Shown here piece by piece: positions 11,901 to 20,381 of a DNA stretch of 60,000 nt. The stretch covers positions 4,657,001 to 4,717,000 of the forward strand of contig NC_092673.1 of NCBI RefSeq assembly GCF_964355755.1, written 5' to 3'. The DNA is from Antedon mediterranea (lineage: Eukaryota > Echinodermata > Crinoidea > Comatulida > Antedonidae). The position numbers and the translations under genes are program-made. The first letter of the stretch is position 1. Every line of letters starts with the position of its first letter. A model generated the notes under the pieces. That model saw only the letters and a list, made by a program, of their open reading frames with translations, ran no database searches and had not been told where the DNA came from.

Positions 11901-14900
11901 GTTGGGATAAGCCTAAGGTATTAACATGTTACCATTGCAAAAAACCAGGACATGTTATGTCTCAATGTTATTTTCTCAAACGTAATTCAAGTAACAAATC
12001 TTCTCTTCCAGTAGGATGTGCTACATTAAAAGGGGACACCAACAACATTTCAAAAGTAAATAAGCAAATTGAATGTAATAAAACTAATGAAAATTTTGCA
12101 CCATTTATGTCAGAGGCACGGGTATCGCTAAAAGGTGATGATTGCTTTAAACGCATTAGGGTCATGCGAGATACATGCTGTGCCCAATCTATGATGTTGG
12201 AAGGAGCTCTTTCTTTCGGTAAAAGTAGTTCTACGAGTATGACCGCGTTAATTCGAGGTGTGGGGATGAATGTTATTAATGTCCCGTTACACAAAGTAAT
12301 AATTGATTCTGAATTAGTTAAAGAGGAAGCGATAATAGGTGTTGTACCGGAGCTTCCAGTAAAGGGTATTGATATGCTTTTGGGTAATGATTTGGCTGGC
12401 GGTAGGGTGTTACCTGAATTAATGATTAACGATAATTTAACTCGCACACTACAAGAGTCTAATGTGCTATGTGAAACTGGTACGCCCGACAATGATTGGG
12501 AATACCCCGCCTGCGCTGTAACACGTGCAATGACACAGAAAATTGAAGATAGAATGTCCGATAACGATGGATTAGATTTAGAGGGGACATTCATGTCAAA
12601 TCTAGAATTTTATAACCCAGGTGAAGATATCAAAAAGACAAAGTGCGACACTTCCTTAAATGTAGGGTCAGGTGAACCCAAAAGTAGAAAAAGAGAGCCT
12701 TTAAGTACAGAAATGTTGATCAAGGAACAAGAAGATGATTCATTTATACAGAAATTGGGGTCTAGGGTGTTACCTAAGGAGGAGGCGGCAAAACTACCGG
12801 TCTGCTTCTATAAAGAAAATAACGTTGTTATGAGAAAATGGAGGCCACGTCATGCACAGGTACATGATGTGTGGGCTGTGGTACATCAAATTGTAGTCCC
12901 GAAAGTCTATCACGACGATGTAATAGGCATAGCCCATGACAACTCTATGTCAGGGCACTTGGGTGTTAGAAAAACACATGATAAAATTATTCAACATTTC
13001 TGGTGGCCATCTCTTAAAAAGGAAGTATCACGCTATTGCCGTTTGTGCCACATATGCCAGGTTGTGGGAAAGCCAAATAAGAAAATTCCGGTAGCACCGC
13101 TTAAGCCAATACCCGCTTTTGGGGAACCATTCAGCAAAGTTATGATAGATTGCGTTGGTCCATTGCCAAAAACAAAGTCCGGAAATCAATATCTCCTTAC
13201 TATTATGTGCTGCTCTACGCGTTTTCCCGAAGCAGTCCCACTTAGAAATATTAAGGCAGCAACGGTAGTCAAAGCTTTAATTAAATTCTTCACATTAGTT
13301 GGTTTGCCTACATCAATTCAATCTGACCAGGGCACTAATTTTAAATCAGGGTTATTCCAACAAATTATGTTACAATTGGGCATAGAGCAATCAACATCTA
13401 GTGCGTATCACCCAGAGTCTCAAGGTGCTATAGAAAGATTTCACCAAACGTTAAAAAACATGTTAAGGGCATATTGTGTAGAGTTTCAAAGGGAATGGGA
13501 CGAAGGGGTACATTTAGTTCTTTTTGCAGCCAGAGAATCTGTACAAGAAACATTAGGTTTCAGCCCATTTCAGTTGGTCTTCGGTCACTCCGTGCGGGGA
13601 CCATTAAAATTGCTGAAAGACAAGTGGCTCCAAGGAGAACTAAATAATGTAAATTTATTGGATTATGTATGTGACTTTAGGCATAAACTTAACAGGGCGA
13701 CCGTCATTGCTAAAGCAAATTTAGTAAAAGCACAAACTAAGATGAAAACTTGGTATGATAAAAATGCAAAAAGCAGGGTTTTTAAACCTGGGGACAAGGT
13801 TTTGGCGTTGTTTCCCATTCAGGGGAGCCCAATGCAAGCGCGATTTCACGGTCCATACGAAATCGACTCAAAAATAAATGATCTAAATTATGTCATAAAT
13901 ACACCAGGGAGACGGAAGAGTAGACAATTATGTCACATTAATATGCTTAAAGAATATGCCGAACATGTTTCTCGCGATGTAAAACCAAATTGTGCGGCTG
14001 TAGCTTGTAACAATGACGGTGGCTCTCACAATGATTTAAAAGAAAAGGGCAAGGAATATGATTTAAAACTAAGCAACTCTGATGTAATGAACAATTTACA
14101 ACAAAAGTTAACTCATTTATCAATAGAACAACAGAGTCAATTGAGTACACTTGTGAATAAATGGAACGGTATCTTTTCTGACACCCCTAGTGTAACAAAT
14201 GCTGCAATCCATGATATCATTGTTGGGGATACACAACCTATTAAGCAACATCCTTACAGGGTGAATCCAATTAAAATGAAGTATCTCCATAAGGAAATTG
14301 AATATATGTTAAAAAATAGTATAATTGAGCTTAGTAAAAGCGACTGGAGTTCGCCATGCATGCTTGTTCCCAAGTCTGATGGTTCATATAGACTCGTGGC
14401 GGATATGCGAGCAGTTAATCGTTGTTCAAAAACAGACTCGTATCCAATTCCGAGAATTGAAGATTTAATAGATAAGGTGGGGAACGCAAAATTTGTTAGT
14501 AAATTTGACCTTTTAAAAGGCTACTGGCAAGTGCCACTAACGCCGCGCGCCCAGGAAATTTCTGCTTTCTGTACCCCGTTCGGGCTTTATCAATACAGGG
14601 TGATGCCGTTTGGCCTTAAGAATGCGCCCGCGACATTTCAACGAATGGTAAATCGACTTGTAGCTAACGTAGAAGGCTGCGAGGCGTATGTTGATGACCT
14701 GATTGTATACAGTCAAACTTGGGAGCAACACATGCAACAGTTAAATGAAATGTTTAAAGCTTTGTCACAAGCAAACCTAACTGTAAACTTAAGTAAGAGT
14801 GAATTCTGTCATGCTACGGTTACGTATCTTGGTCATGTTGTGGGGCAGGGAAGGGTTAGACCCATCAGGGCTAAGGTTGAGAGTATTTATCGGTACCCAG

Positions 14901-17506
14901 CACCCACAAACAAAAAATCGTTGATGAGGTTTTTAGGGATGGTGGGGTACTATCGGAAGTTTTGTCCCAATTTTTCTAGCGTAGCAGGTCCTCTTACAGA
15001 ATTGCTTAAGAAGAATGTAAAATTTAAGTGGTCGGATATATGTGAAAGTGCCTTTAGGAAAATTAAGTCTATGCTAATGTGTGAACCAATCCTTATAGCA
15101 CCGGATTTTAAGAAACAATTCCGTTTGTATGTAGACGCCTGTGATGTGGGGATTGGTAGCGTTCTCATGCAGAAGAACGTTGATGGGATAGAATGTCCCG
15201 TATGTTATTTTTCTAGAAAATTAAGTAAACACCAAATGAATTATGCGACTATTGAGAAAGAATGTCTGGCACTATTGGAGTCGTTAACGCATTTTGATGT
15301 ATATCTAAGCACTACCGTAGACCCAATACTTGTGTTCACTGACCACAACCCACTTACCTTTATTTATAAAATGCGAAATAAAAATCAGCGGTTGCTGAGG
15401 TGGGGACTAACTTTACAAGAATACAATGTTGAGATTAAGCATGTTAAAGGAAAGGAAAATGTGATTGCCGATGCTCTGTCTCGTGGGGTGTGAACAATAT
15501 TATGAATGTAATGCAAATGAATATAAATATTATGAATGTAATGCAAATGAATATAGATGTGTAAAATTAAGAATAATGTATGTATACTTGTGTGAAAAAA
15601 AAAAAATAGTAAATAATACAAGTTAAAATAGTGATATGTAGCCCTAAGGTAAAGAAAAGTAGGAAATGTAATAAAAATGGAAGTGTTAAAAAAAAAAAAT
15701 AGATGAATAAAATGAAAATATATGATGTAATGTGAAATTGAAATTGTGTAATAAATTAGAGATGTTTTTGTAAATACCAGTGGTTGGTGAGGAGGCACCA
15801 AAAGTTTTCCTGACGAAAAACTAACTTTAAGGGGGAGAGTGTTACGTGTGACGAGAGTCAGGTGTCACATGTCGCATGCAAATGAATCAAGTCGCCGGTG
15901 GTCAAGTGGACGAATCAGAATGGAGCATGGTGGTGCGCGGTATTTTGGAAAGCTGTGCTGGGTGTGTGATACAAAGAAGGGAGTGACTCAGGAGACAGGG
16001 CCAGCTAAGGACGCTTGCGGTTAGAACTGTGCTTGAGACTGGAAGCAAGGCAGGACGATAAGAATAAGAAGGTTGTGATGTGTACAGATGGCCAGGCAAA
16101 CCAACCACTCGGTATCATACGTATCTATAATTGTGTTGTTATGTATTTTGTGCTTCGTGAAAGGAAATAAATAGAGCTCGTGCTCTTTGCATAATACTCT
16201 GAGTGTCGACTATTGTCTGTTCCAAGCCTCGTTGTTGCTATTTATTTAGGTATTTCGGCCTAGGCCAAAAGTGGTCGTAACAAGTGTGTGTATGTACAGA
16301 TCTTATTAAAGACATTGGTACTATCTGTCTACACTATCAAATTAGTTTGACAAAAAAAGTGTGATGTGCCTAAATATGGTAGTGATATTCCCAAATATAG
16401 TAGTGATAATGACATCATCATATTGTCACAAAAAGTTTGATAGTGGAGACGGAACTTTAGGTGTCTTTTGTTGTATGTGTTATTACTGTAAAGGTAGCAA
16501 AGTACAACATTTTTTCAGCCTTTTTTTCTTTCTTAACTTGTGTATGTTTTTATGATGGAAATTAGATTAGATAGATTAAATATTACATTACTTGATAATT
16601 AAACACGAACAACTTACCTATATCTGCAGTTAGTAGATATGTGCCATTGCTTAAGATCCAGAAGAAGACACCATGTGACTTGTGAATCTTACAGCCTCCA
16701 TTAGTTGCTCTTGCACCTACCATCACTCCTGTGCCATCCTTCTCCAGAAAGGCATCTACACTCATACTCACATCTTTCCTGAAATACAATCATACATTTT
16801 TTAAACACACATCTAACAGACAATTAAACGAGAAGAAATATGTCTGAAATTGCAAGATTCCACTGGAGTTTTTTTTTTACAAATTTTGATCTGGTTATAT
16901 TTTGATATTTTGGTTTTATGACATCATAGAATTATGGTGTAATATACAGCTGAGTTTGTTATATTATAATTTGATTTTTAAATAGTCTATGTTTTTGGTT
17001 AATTTTTTTTGAAAAATCCCTGAACAATAATAGGCCAGGAATTTTGGCAAATGTGTACCCTCTTATGTTTTAATAAAAATATATTTAACTTTATGATATC
17101 ATAGTTATTTGATTTTTCAATACACCGCTCATTCAGCCATATTATCACATAATTTGATTTGAAAAGTTCATATTTTGGGTAATCTTTCAAAATATCCCTT
17201 AAGCTCTGTCTACACTATCAAACTTTATGTGATATGATGAAGTCATATCACTACCATATTTGAGCACTTTCTTGTCAAACTAGTTAGTGTAGACAGATCT
17301 TAAGCTATATACAGCACCTACCAGAACCTACCATGAAGAGTTTCCAATAAAGGATACAGGAGAGTTAGAGTCCTGACACCATATCACAGGATAAGATGCA
17401 GCTACCTGGCGCATCACTAAGCCGTGATCTGCGTCGTTACTCTGACGAATCTCAAACACTCCGGATTGATCAGCAAAATTGCTACCTTCACTGAATTCAT
17501 CATAAT
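8918..17506 (-). CDS. GALC: Galactocerebrosidase, exons 11-14 (lectin-like domain, stop codon)
   Basis: Exons 17332-17506, 16618-16778, 9615-9658 and 8918-9064 give residues 490-664 and a TAA stop. They include EGSNFADQSGVFEIRQSND, HGVFFWILSNGTYLLTADI, VAKNKWFNIGLIV and a tail with FLAIGTLTFAPSMFDNF, all aligning with the C-terminal lectin-like domain of GALC. The summed coding length of all 14 exons is 1,995 nt, an exact multiple of three, giving 664 residues, close to the vertebrate enzyme. Intron 12 (9659-16617) is about 7 kb because it holds a full LTR retrotransposon, a SINE and a MITE. Between exons 12 and 13 the protein is about ten residues shorter than the human one, so a small exon could be missing from this model; I could not find it. 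The acceptor of exon 13 has a weak pyrimidine tract. Confidence 0.9.
9964..10290 (+). mobile_element. tRNA-derived SINE with intact tRNA-like head
   Basis: The head begins GAGTGAGTGGCCGAGCGGTTAAG, an A box of the Ser/Leu tRNA type (the first seven bases pair with CTCACTC at 10035), and has a B box GGTTCGAGGCT near 10026. A body of about 200 bp follows, with GGTCCAGTGTACAC and GTGCACTTTAAAGAACC, a pattern I associate with central domains of widespread invertebrate SINEs (Meta or Nin type; not verified). It ends in a tail of AAAC/AAAAC repeats. It sits in GALC intron 12, just before the LTR retrotransposon. Confidence 0.75.
10306..10748 (+). repeat. 5' LTR of the Gmr1-like element
   Basis: 443 bp, bounded by the short inverted repeat TGTTACG/CGTAACA. 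It contains an octamer ATGCAAAT at 10342-10349, a TATA-like CTATAAT near 10590 and AATAAA at 10632-10637. The AATAAA is followed by a small hairpin, GAGCTCGTGCTC, that could lie in the R region. The two small open frames inside it are not considered genes. Confidence 0.96.
10754..10770 (+). promoter_or_regulatory. Primer-binding site, complementary to tRNA-Pro
   Basis: TGGGGGCTCGTCCGGGA lies five bases after the 5' LTR. It matches the complement of the tRNA-Pro 3' end used by several gammaretroviruses, so minus-strand synthesis is probably primed by tRNA-Pro. Confidence 0.85.
10856..10918 (+). pseudogene. First 20 codons of gag, closed by an in-frame UAA
   Basis: The ATG at 10856 opens a 20-codon peptide (MEFEAEKYLAECVSWEKFNT) that ends at TAA 10916-10918. 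The next codons are in the same frame and run without a stop to 15493. The small frame therefore looks like the true N-terminus of Gag, cut off by a nonsense codon next to a run of seven A's, rather than a separate gene. Stop-codon readthrough is the alternative. Confidence 0.65.
10919..15493 (+). CDS. Gag-Pol polyprotein of the Gmr1-like element (start codon separated by UAA)
   Basis: The open frame spans about 1,524 codons. Residues are counted from the TTG at 10931; there is no ATG before about 11117. Order of parts: a charged coiled coil (about 46-112); a Gag capsid region (130-290) whose YRQRFRDAR..DRW..EEFKRCI pattern resembles a SCAN domain; a CCHC zinc knuckle (333-346); a retropepsin-like protease with D414-T415-C416 where D-T-G is usual, and LLGNDLAGG further on; integrase with H676, H683, C706, C709 and D740, D799, E835 (35 residues between the last two), then a GPY/F domain (GPY at 974-976). 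Reverse transcriptase follows (catalytic D1193 and YVDD with D1255 and D1256), then RNase H (D1402, E1442, D1471, D1514). All catalytic residues except the protease glycine are present. The TGA stop is at 15491-15493. This copy probably cannot make Gag normally. Confidence 0.93.
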   Translation, partial: KKPDLLALGRYFDLHLKQSTRKQVVKNKLIETLVREEYLEESCLKEVIVVEEVESEAVKLKELELQMAKMEIDKERMMMEMEMEREKQKADVELELAKLQYQIERDIIEREREGKVNVASAPDAFDASKHIRLVPKFQETEVDKYFQHFEKIAYSMKWPTEKWTLLLQSVFIGKAREIYSALPLHECSDYEIVKKAVLSAYELVPEAYRQRFRDARIQCEQTHVEFARVKEQMFDRWVSSKDVEVNYDNLKQMMLIEEFKRCIHVDIKIHLDERKIDTLKDAAVYADDYALTHKLSAININNPNHEDKPRDYKRVSDTKRQSPFKSKRWDKPKVLTCYHCKKPGHVMSQCYFLKRNSSNKSSLPVGCATLKGDTNNISKVNKQIECNKTNENFAPFMSEARVSLKGDDCFKRIRVMRDTCCAQSMMLEGALSFGKSSSTSMTALIRGVGMNVINVPLHKVIIDSELVKEEAIIGVVPELPVKGIDMLLGNDLAGGRVLPELMINDNLTRTLQESNVLCETGTPDNDWEYPACAVTRAMTQKIEDRMSDNDGLDLEGTFMSNLEFYNPGEDIKKTKCDTSLNVGSGEPKSRKREPLSTEMLIKEQEDDSFIQKLGSRVLPKEEAAKLPVCFYKENNVVMRKWRPRHAQVHDVWAVVHQIVVPKVYHDDVIGIAHDNSMSGHLGVRKTHDKIIQHFWWPSLKKEVSRYCRLCHICQVVGKPNKKIPVAPLKPIPAFGEPFSKVMIDCVGPLPKTKSGNQYLLTIMCCSTRFPEAVPLRNIKAATVVKALIKFFTLVGLPTSIQSDQGTNFKSGLFQQIMLQLGIEQSTSSAYHPESQGAIERFHQTLKNMLRAYCVEFQREWDEGVHLVLFAARESVQETLGFSPFQLVFGHSVRGPLKLLKDKWLQGELNNVNLLDYVCDFRHKLNRATVIAKANLVKAQTKMKTWYDKNAKSRVFKPGDKVLALFPIQGSPMQARFHGPYEIDSKINDLNYVINTPGRRKSRQLCHINMLKEYAEHVSRDVKPNCAAVACNNDGGSHNDLKEKGKEYDLKLSNSDVMNNLQQKLTHLSIEQQSQLSTLVNKWNGIFSDTPSVTNAAIHDIIVGDTQPIKQHPYRVNPIKMKYLHKEIEYMLKNSIIELSKSDWSSPCMLVPKSDGSYRLVADMRAVNRCSKTDSYPIPRIEDLIDKVGNAKFVSKFDLLKGYWQVPLTPRAQEISAFCTPFGLYQYRVMPFGLKNAPATFQRMVNRLVANVEGCEAYVDDLIVYSQTWEQHMQQLNEMFKALSQANLTVNLSKSEFCHATVTYLGHVVGQGRVRPIRAKVESIYRYPAPTNKKSLMRFLGMVGYYRKFCPNFSSVAGPLTELLKKNVKFKWSDICESAFRKIKSMLMCEPILIAPDFKKQFRLYVDACDVGIGSVLMQKNVDGIECPVCYFSRKLSKHQMNYATIEKECLALLESLTHFDVYLSTTVDPILVFTDHNPLTFIYKMRNKNQRLLRWGLTLQEYNVEIKHVKGKENVIADALSRGV
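15496..15555 (+). repeat. 30-bp direct repeat in the element's 3' noncoding part
   Basis: Two adjacent copies of a 30-bp unit containing TATTATGAATGTAATGCAAA begin three bases after the Gag-Pol stop. The rest of 15494-15830 is AT-rich and noncoding. Confidence 0.85.
15831..15839 (+). promoter_or_regulatory. Polypurine tract of the LTR element
   Basis: GGGGGAGAG directly before the 3' LTR, the expected primer site for plus-strand DNA synthesis. Confidence 0.85.
15840..16282 (+). repeat. 3' LTR of the Gmr1-like element
   Basis: 443 bp, identical to the 5' LTR in a base-by-base reading. It is followed by the AGTG target duplication. Confidence 0.96.
16320..16460. mobile_element. MITE family A, copy 1 (GALC intron 12)
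   Basis: It has the family ends CTGTCTACACTATCAAA and its near-complement TTTGATAGTGGAGACGG, with the internal GTGATGTGCC and two ATAGTAGTGATAT-like direct repeats. Noncoding. It lies 34 bp beyond the LTR element. Confidence 0.8.
17199..17303. mobile_element. MITE family A, copy 2 (GALC intron 11)
   Basis: A short copy of about 105 bp with ends TTAAGCTCTGTCTACACTAT and AGTGTAGACAGATCTTAA. One half of the internal sequence is deleted. Confidence 0.85.
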
Positions 17507-17843
17507 CTGAAATTGTAAAAGAGAAGAAAAACAAATCCAGCTTTTTGAAATAATTTTCAGATACAAGAGAAAAAGAATAAAAACATAGCTTCCTTTAAAA
17601 AGGAGGTAACTACAAGGTATAAGCAAAGCAATCTAACACAGGATGCTGAGCTCCAGAGATCAAAGGGTTTATCTATGGCTGCGACACGATCTGTTCCATG
17701 GCCCTTAACAGACACAGCGTGCCTCAGGGAATAGGTACATAGTACGATCAAAGTAAAGTCAAAATAACCTATCAGATCTAAGAGTAAGAGTACGCATCAC
17801 TATTAAATACATTCTAGATTACCAACTATTTTAGAAAACTCAC

Positions 17844-20093
17844 CGTCAAAGTTATCAGAATAAATAATAGGAAAAGGACTAGAAGGTGGTGGCTCATCAT
17901 ATTGGCCTTTCTTTCCAGCCGTTGATGTTGTCAATGTGTATATTTCATCTAGATCTAGATTGACAGTAAATTCTCCATTTACCACCTAGTGACAATACAG
18001 AGACTAAATTTAATATGTGAGAGAGAAGTGCATTTCTGAACACCAGTGACATTATGGTTCCTTATCAATCAATTTGCATTGAGGATCAAATCCTTTCTGA
18101 CTATAGGATTCTGTTCTTAAGTCACATTCTTTCTGTCACATTTTTATATAGAGAAATAATAATCTCTCTCTTATTACTACTGTATAAAGTAAAAAAAAGT
18201 TTCTCATGGGATTTGAACCACATACATCGACATGCAAAGTTCATTGTCTAAACCATTTGACTACTCAGATGGCTCGATGGAAAGCATTTGCATTAGCGCA
18301 TTGTCAGGAATTCTTACGACACACCTTATGGATATGACTAATGAATATTCATATTTATTTTGTGACGTTTCATGAGGGATCCCCAACTGACGTATGAAAA
18401 TAAATATCACAGGCTGGACACGGGTGGGTGAGGGGGATGTGGGAGAGATGGGTGCACTGGCTTGATAAGTTACCGATTATAAGTTATATAAACCAAATAT
18501 AGCATGTGGAATGTATATAACTATTGCATACTTATTTGGTGTAATACAGTGACTTACTTTCACTGGCTGCATCTGGACAAACATCTCAGATTTTGCACCA
18601 CCATACTTAAACTTAGATTTCCAAACATTTAAACTCTGAATCGAGGACTACAAAAGAAGAAATAGGTGTTTCTTACAGGTAAACATTGAGGTTTAATTTT
18701 GATATAATATTTGACTATCAACATGTTTGAAAATAATAAATTACATCCATGGTTAATGATAGTGCCAATAGTTGCTTTCAAATTATTTTCATCATTTTCT
18801 CAAATTATCTTATTTTTAGCATTCCCTTCTAGTCTCTCATTTTGTTTGATAGCAGAGTAGAATATAATAATAATAATAATATGCTGGTTTTATATAGCGC
18901 CTAATGTTGTGAGAACTTTTAAGCGCTGAACATTATTACTCCAGTAATTTTTTTGGATCAAATATATTTCATTAACTTACAAACGTTCCTTTTAAGTGAA
19001 ATGTTGCTGTTTGCTTGGTGACATTGTAGGCTGGTAGCTTAGGACGAATACAGATGGAGTGGTCATGACTCTATAAAAAACAACAGCAACTTTTGTAGTT
19101 TGCTTGTATATCATATATTCTGTGTACATATCACCAAATGGGGTGAAAGAACGTTAACTTTTAGGTCTAGCTCAGGTACAGGCATGAATTTTAAATATAA
19201 TATCTCGTTAATTGTACGTAAATCAAATATTTGTACAGAAATCAAGACGAAAAAACATGAATTTCCCTAATAATATGGTCAAATACAAAATTTGGCACAA
19301 TTCTGCCATAAATACCAGGAAGACTTTTTTTCAGTAGTTAGGTAGTTTAACCTAATGTAACATGTCTGGTGACTCCCTAGAAGGTGAAAAAAGATGGTGG
19401 CTATACGGTGGATAATTTTTGCTATAGCATGAAAATAAAAATTTGAATAACAATACCAGAAATGTAAAATTTAAGTTATATTACCAATATATAGTCATCT
19501 GATAAAATTTTTTACCAGACGGTTTATTTTTCATATCTTTTTAAAATGCCTCTCTATTTACAAAATTTGTGTACAAAAGAATAGAAATTTTACTGTGTAA
19601 TTTGAACTATCCCCCGCACTGATAAGAAAGTGCTTATTTTCAACAAGCTCGTATAACACAAATAAAATCCCAAAAATTATGAAACATGGGGGAAACTATA
19701 CATCGATAATTATTGGAATGTAGGATCAATAGAAATTGTTTGCCCGCACCTGGCCTTTAAGCTCTGTCTACACTATCAAACTAGTTTTACAGAAAAAAGT
19801 TTGATGTAGCCAAATATAGTAGTGATATCCTCAAATATGGTAGTTATAATAATGACGTCATCATGTCCATATTTGGGCACATCACATTTTTTTGTCACAT
19901 AAAATTTGATAGTGTAGACAAAGCTTTAGTTGATGAAGGCTGTAATTAACAATACATACCATTGTTTCTATAATCATTGTTAATTGGGTTTCATTGACGA
20001 TAGTAACATAGCTACCTCCTTTGTCTAAATGTCCTGCTCCTGAACCATGTTTAAGATAGTTCCAGCCAGGTTGCGTGAACTGAGTTGTGTGAG
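17844..20093 (-). CDS. GALC: Galactocerebrosidase, exons 7-10 (beta-sandwich region)
   Basis: These exons continue the gene: 19960-20093, 18981-19070, 18558-18647 and 17844-17985, giving residues 338-489. Phases match exon 6 (one base over) and exon 11 (one base over). Recognisable stretches are [11 protein letters not shown], then [20 protein letters not shown], and later [18 protein letters not shown], which in mammalian GALC belong to the domains between the barrel and the lectin-like domain. Exons 8 and 9 are each exactly 90 bp and are the least conserved part. Intron 7 contains a MITE, and intron 9 a tRNA-derived SINE on the same strand as the gene. Confidence 0.93.
18180..18275 (-). mobile_element. 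tRNA-derived SINE head (GALC intron 9)
   Basis: Read on the minus strand it contains an A-box-like GTAGTCAAATGGTTTAGAC and a good B box GGTTCAAATCC, about the right distance apart for a tRNA promoter. The body probably extends to lower coordinates but I could not define its end. Confidence 0.5.
18860..18950 (+). repeat. (TAA)n microsatellite and adjoining GCGC-containing repeat
   Basis: A TAA run is followed by GGTTTTATATAGCGCC and AAGCGCTGA. A similar phrase (TTTATAAAGCGCTT..AAAGCGCTGA) recurs at 49,900-49,945, so this is probably part of a dispersed repeat. Confidence 0.4.
19757..19928. mobile_element. MITE family A, copy 3 (GALC intron 7)
   Basis: About 172 bp and near full length. Ends TTAAGCTCTGTCTACACTAT and ATAGTGTAGACAAAGCTTTA; the interior carries GGTAG repeats and TGACGTCATCATG. 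Confidence 0.9.
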
Positions 20094-20212
20094 CTACAAA
20101 ATTTAAATAAAGCAGAAGTTCTCATAAATAAATCAATTCATGTGCACTGTAACATATACTGTAGGAGAAGGAGATACCTTCAGGACCCAACAAAGTGTCA
20201 GTGTCAAAAGCA

Positions 20213-20366
20213 TAAAGCTCTGGCTATACTATCAAACTTTATGTGACAAATATAATATGTACATGATGATGTCATATCACTACCATATTTGGGCATATCA
20301 CTACCATATTTGTGCATTTCACCGTGTTTTTTGTCAAACTTGATTGATAGTGTAGACAGAGCTTAA
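20213..20366. mobile_element. MITE family A, copy 4 (GALC intron 6)
   Basis: About 154 bp with ends TAAAGCTCTGGCTATACTAT and ATAGTGTAGACAGAGCTTAA and the CACTACCATATTTG interior repeated. Confidence 0.9.
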
Positions 20367-20381
20367 CAATAACAAACAAAC

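Larger units (their letters stand above)
10306..16282 (+). mobile_element. Full-length Gmr1-like Ty3/gypsy LTR retrotransposon
   Basis: The element has 443-bp LTRs that are identical at every base I compared, starting TGTTACG and ending CGTAACA. A 4-bp duplication AGTG flanks it (10302-10305 and 16283-16286). It has a primer-binding site, a single Gag-Pol frame, a 3' noncoding part and a polypurine tract. Within the frame the integrase precedes reverse transcriptase and RNase H, the reverse of usual Ty3/gypsy order. This is the defining trait of the Gmr1-like group described in deuterostomes. It lies in GALC intron 12, antisense to that gene. Identical LTRs mean a recent insertion. No envelope-like frame is present. 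Confidence 0.96.

Noticed and set aside
11968-12594. 208-codon minus-strand frame
   Set aside because: Shadow of the Gag-Pol frame on the other strand.
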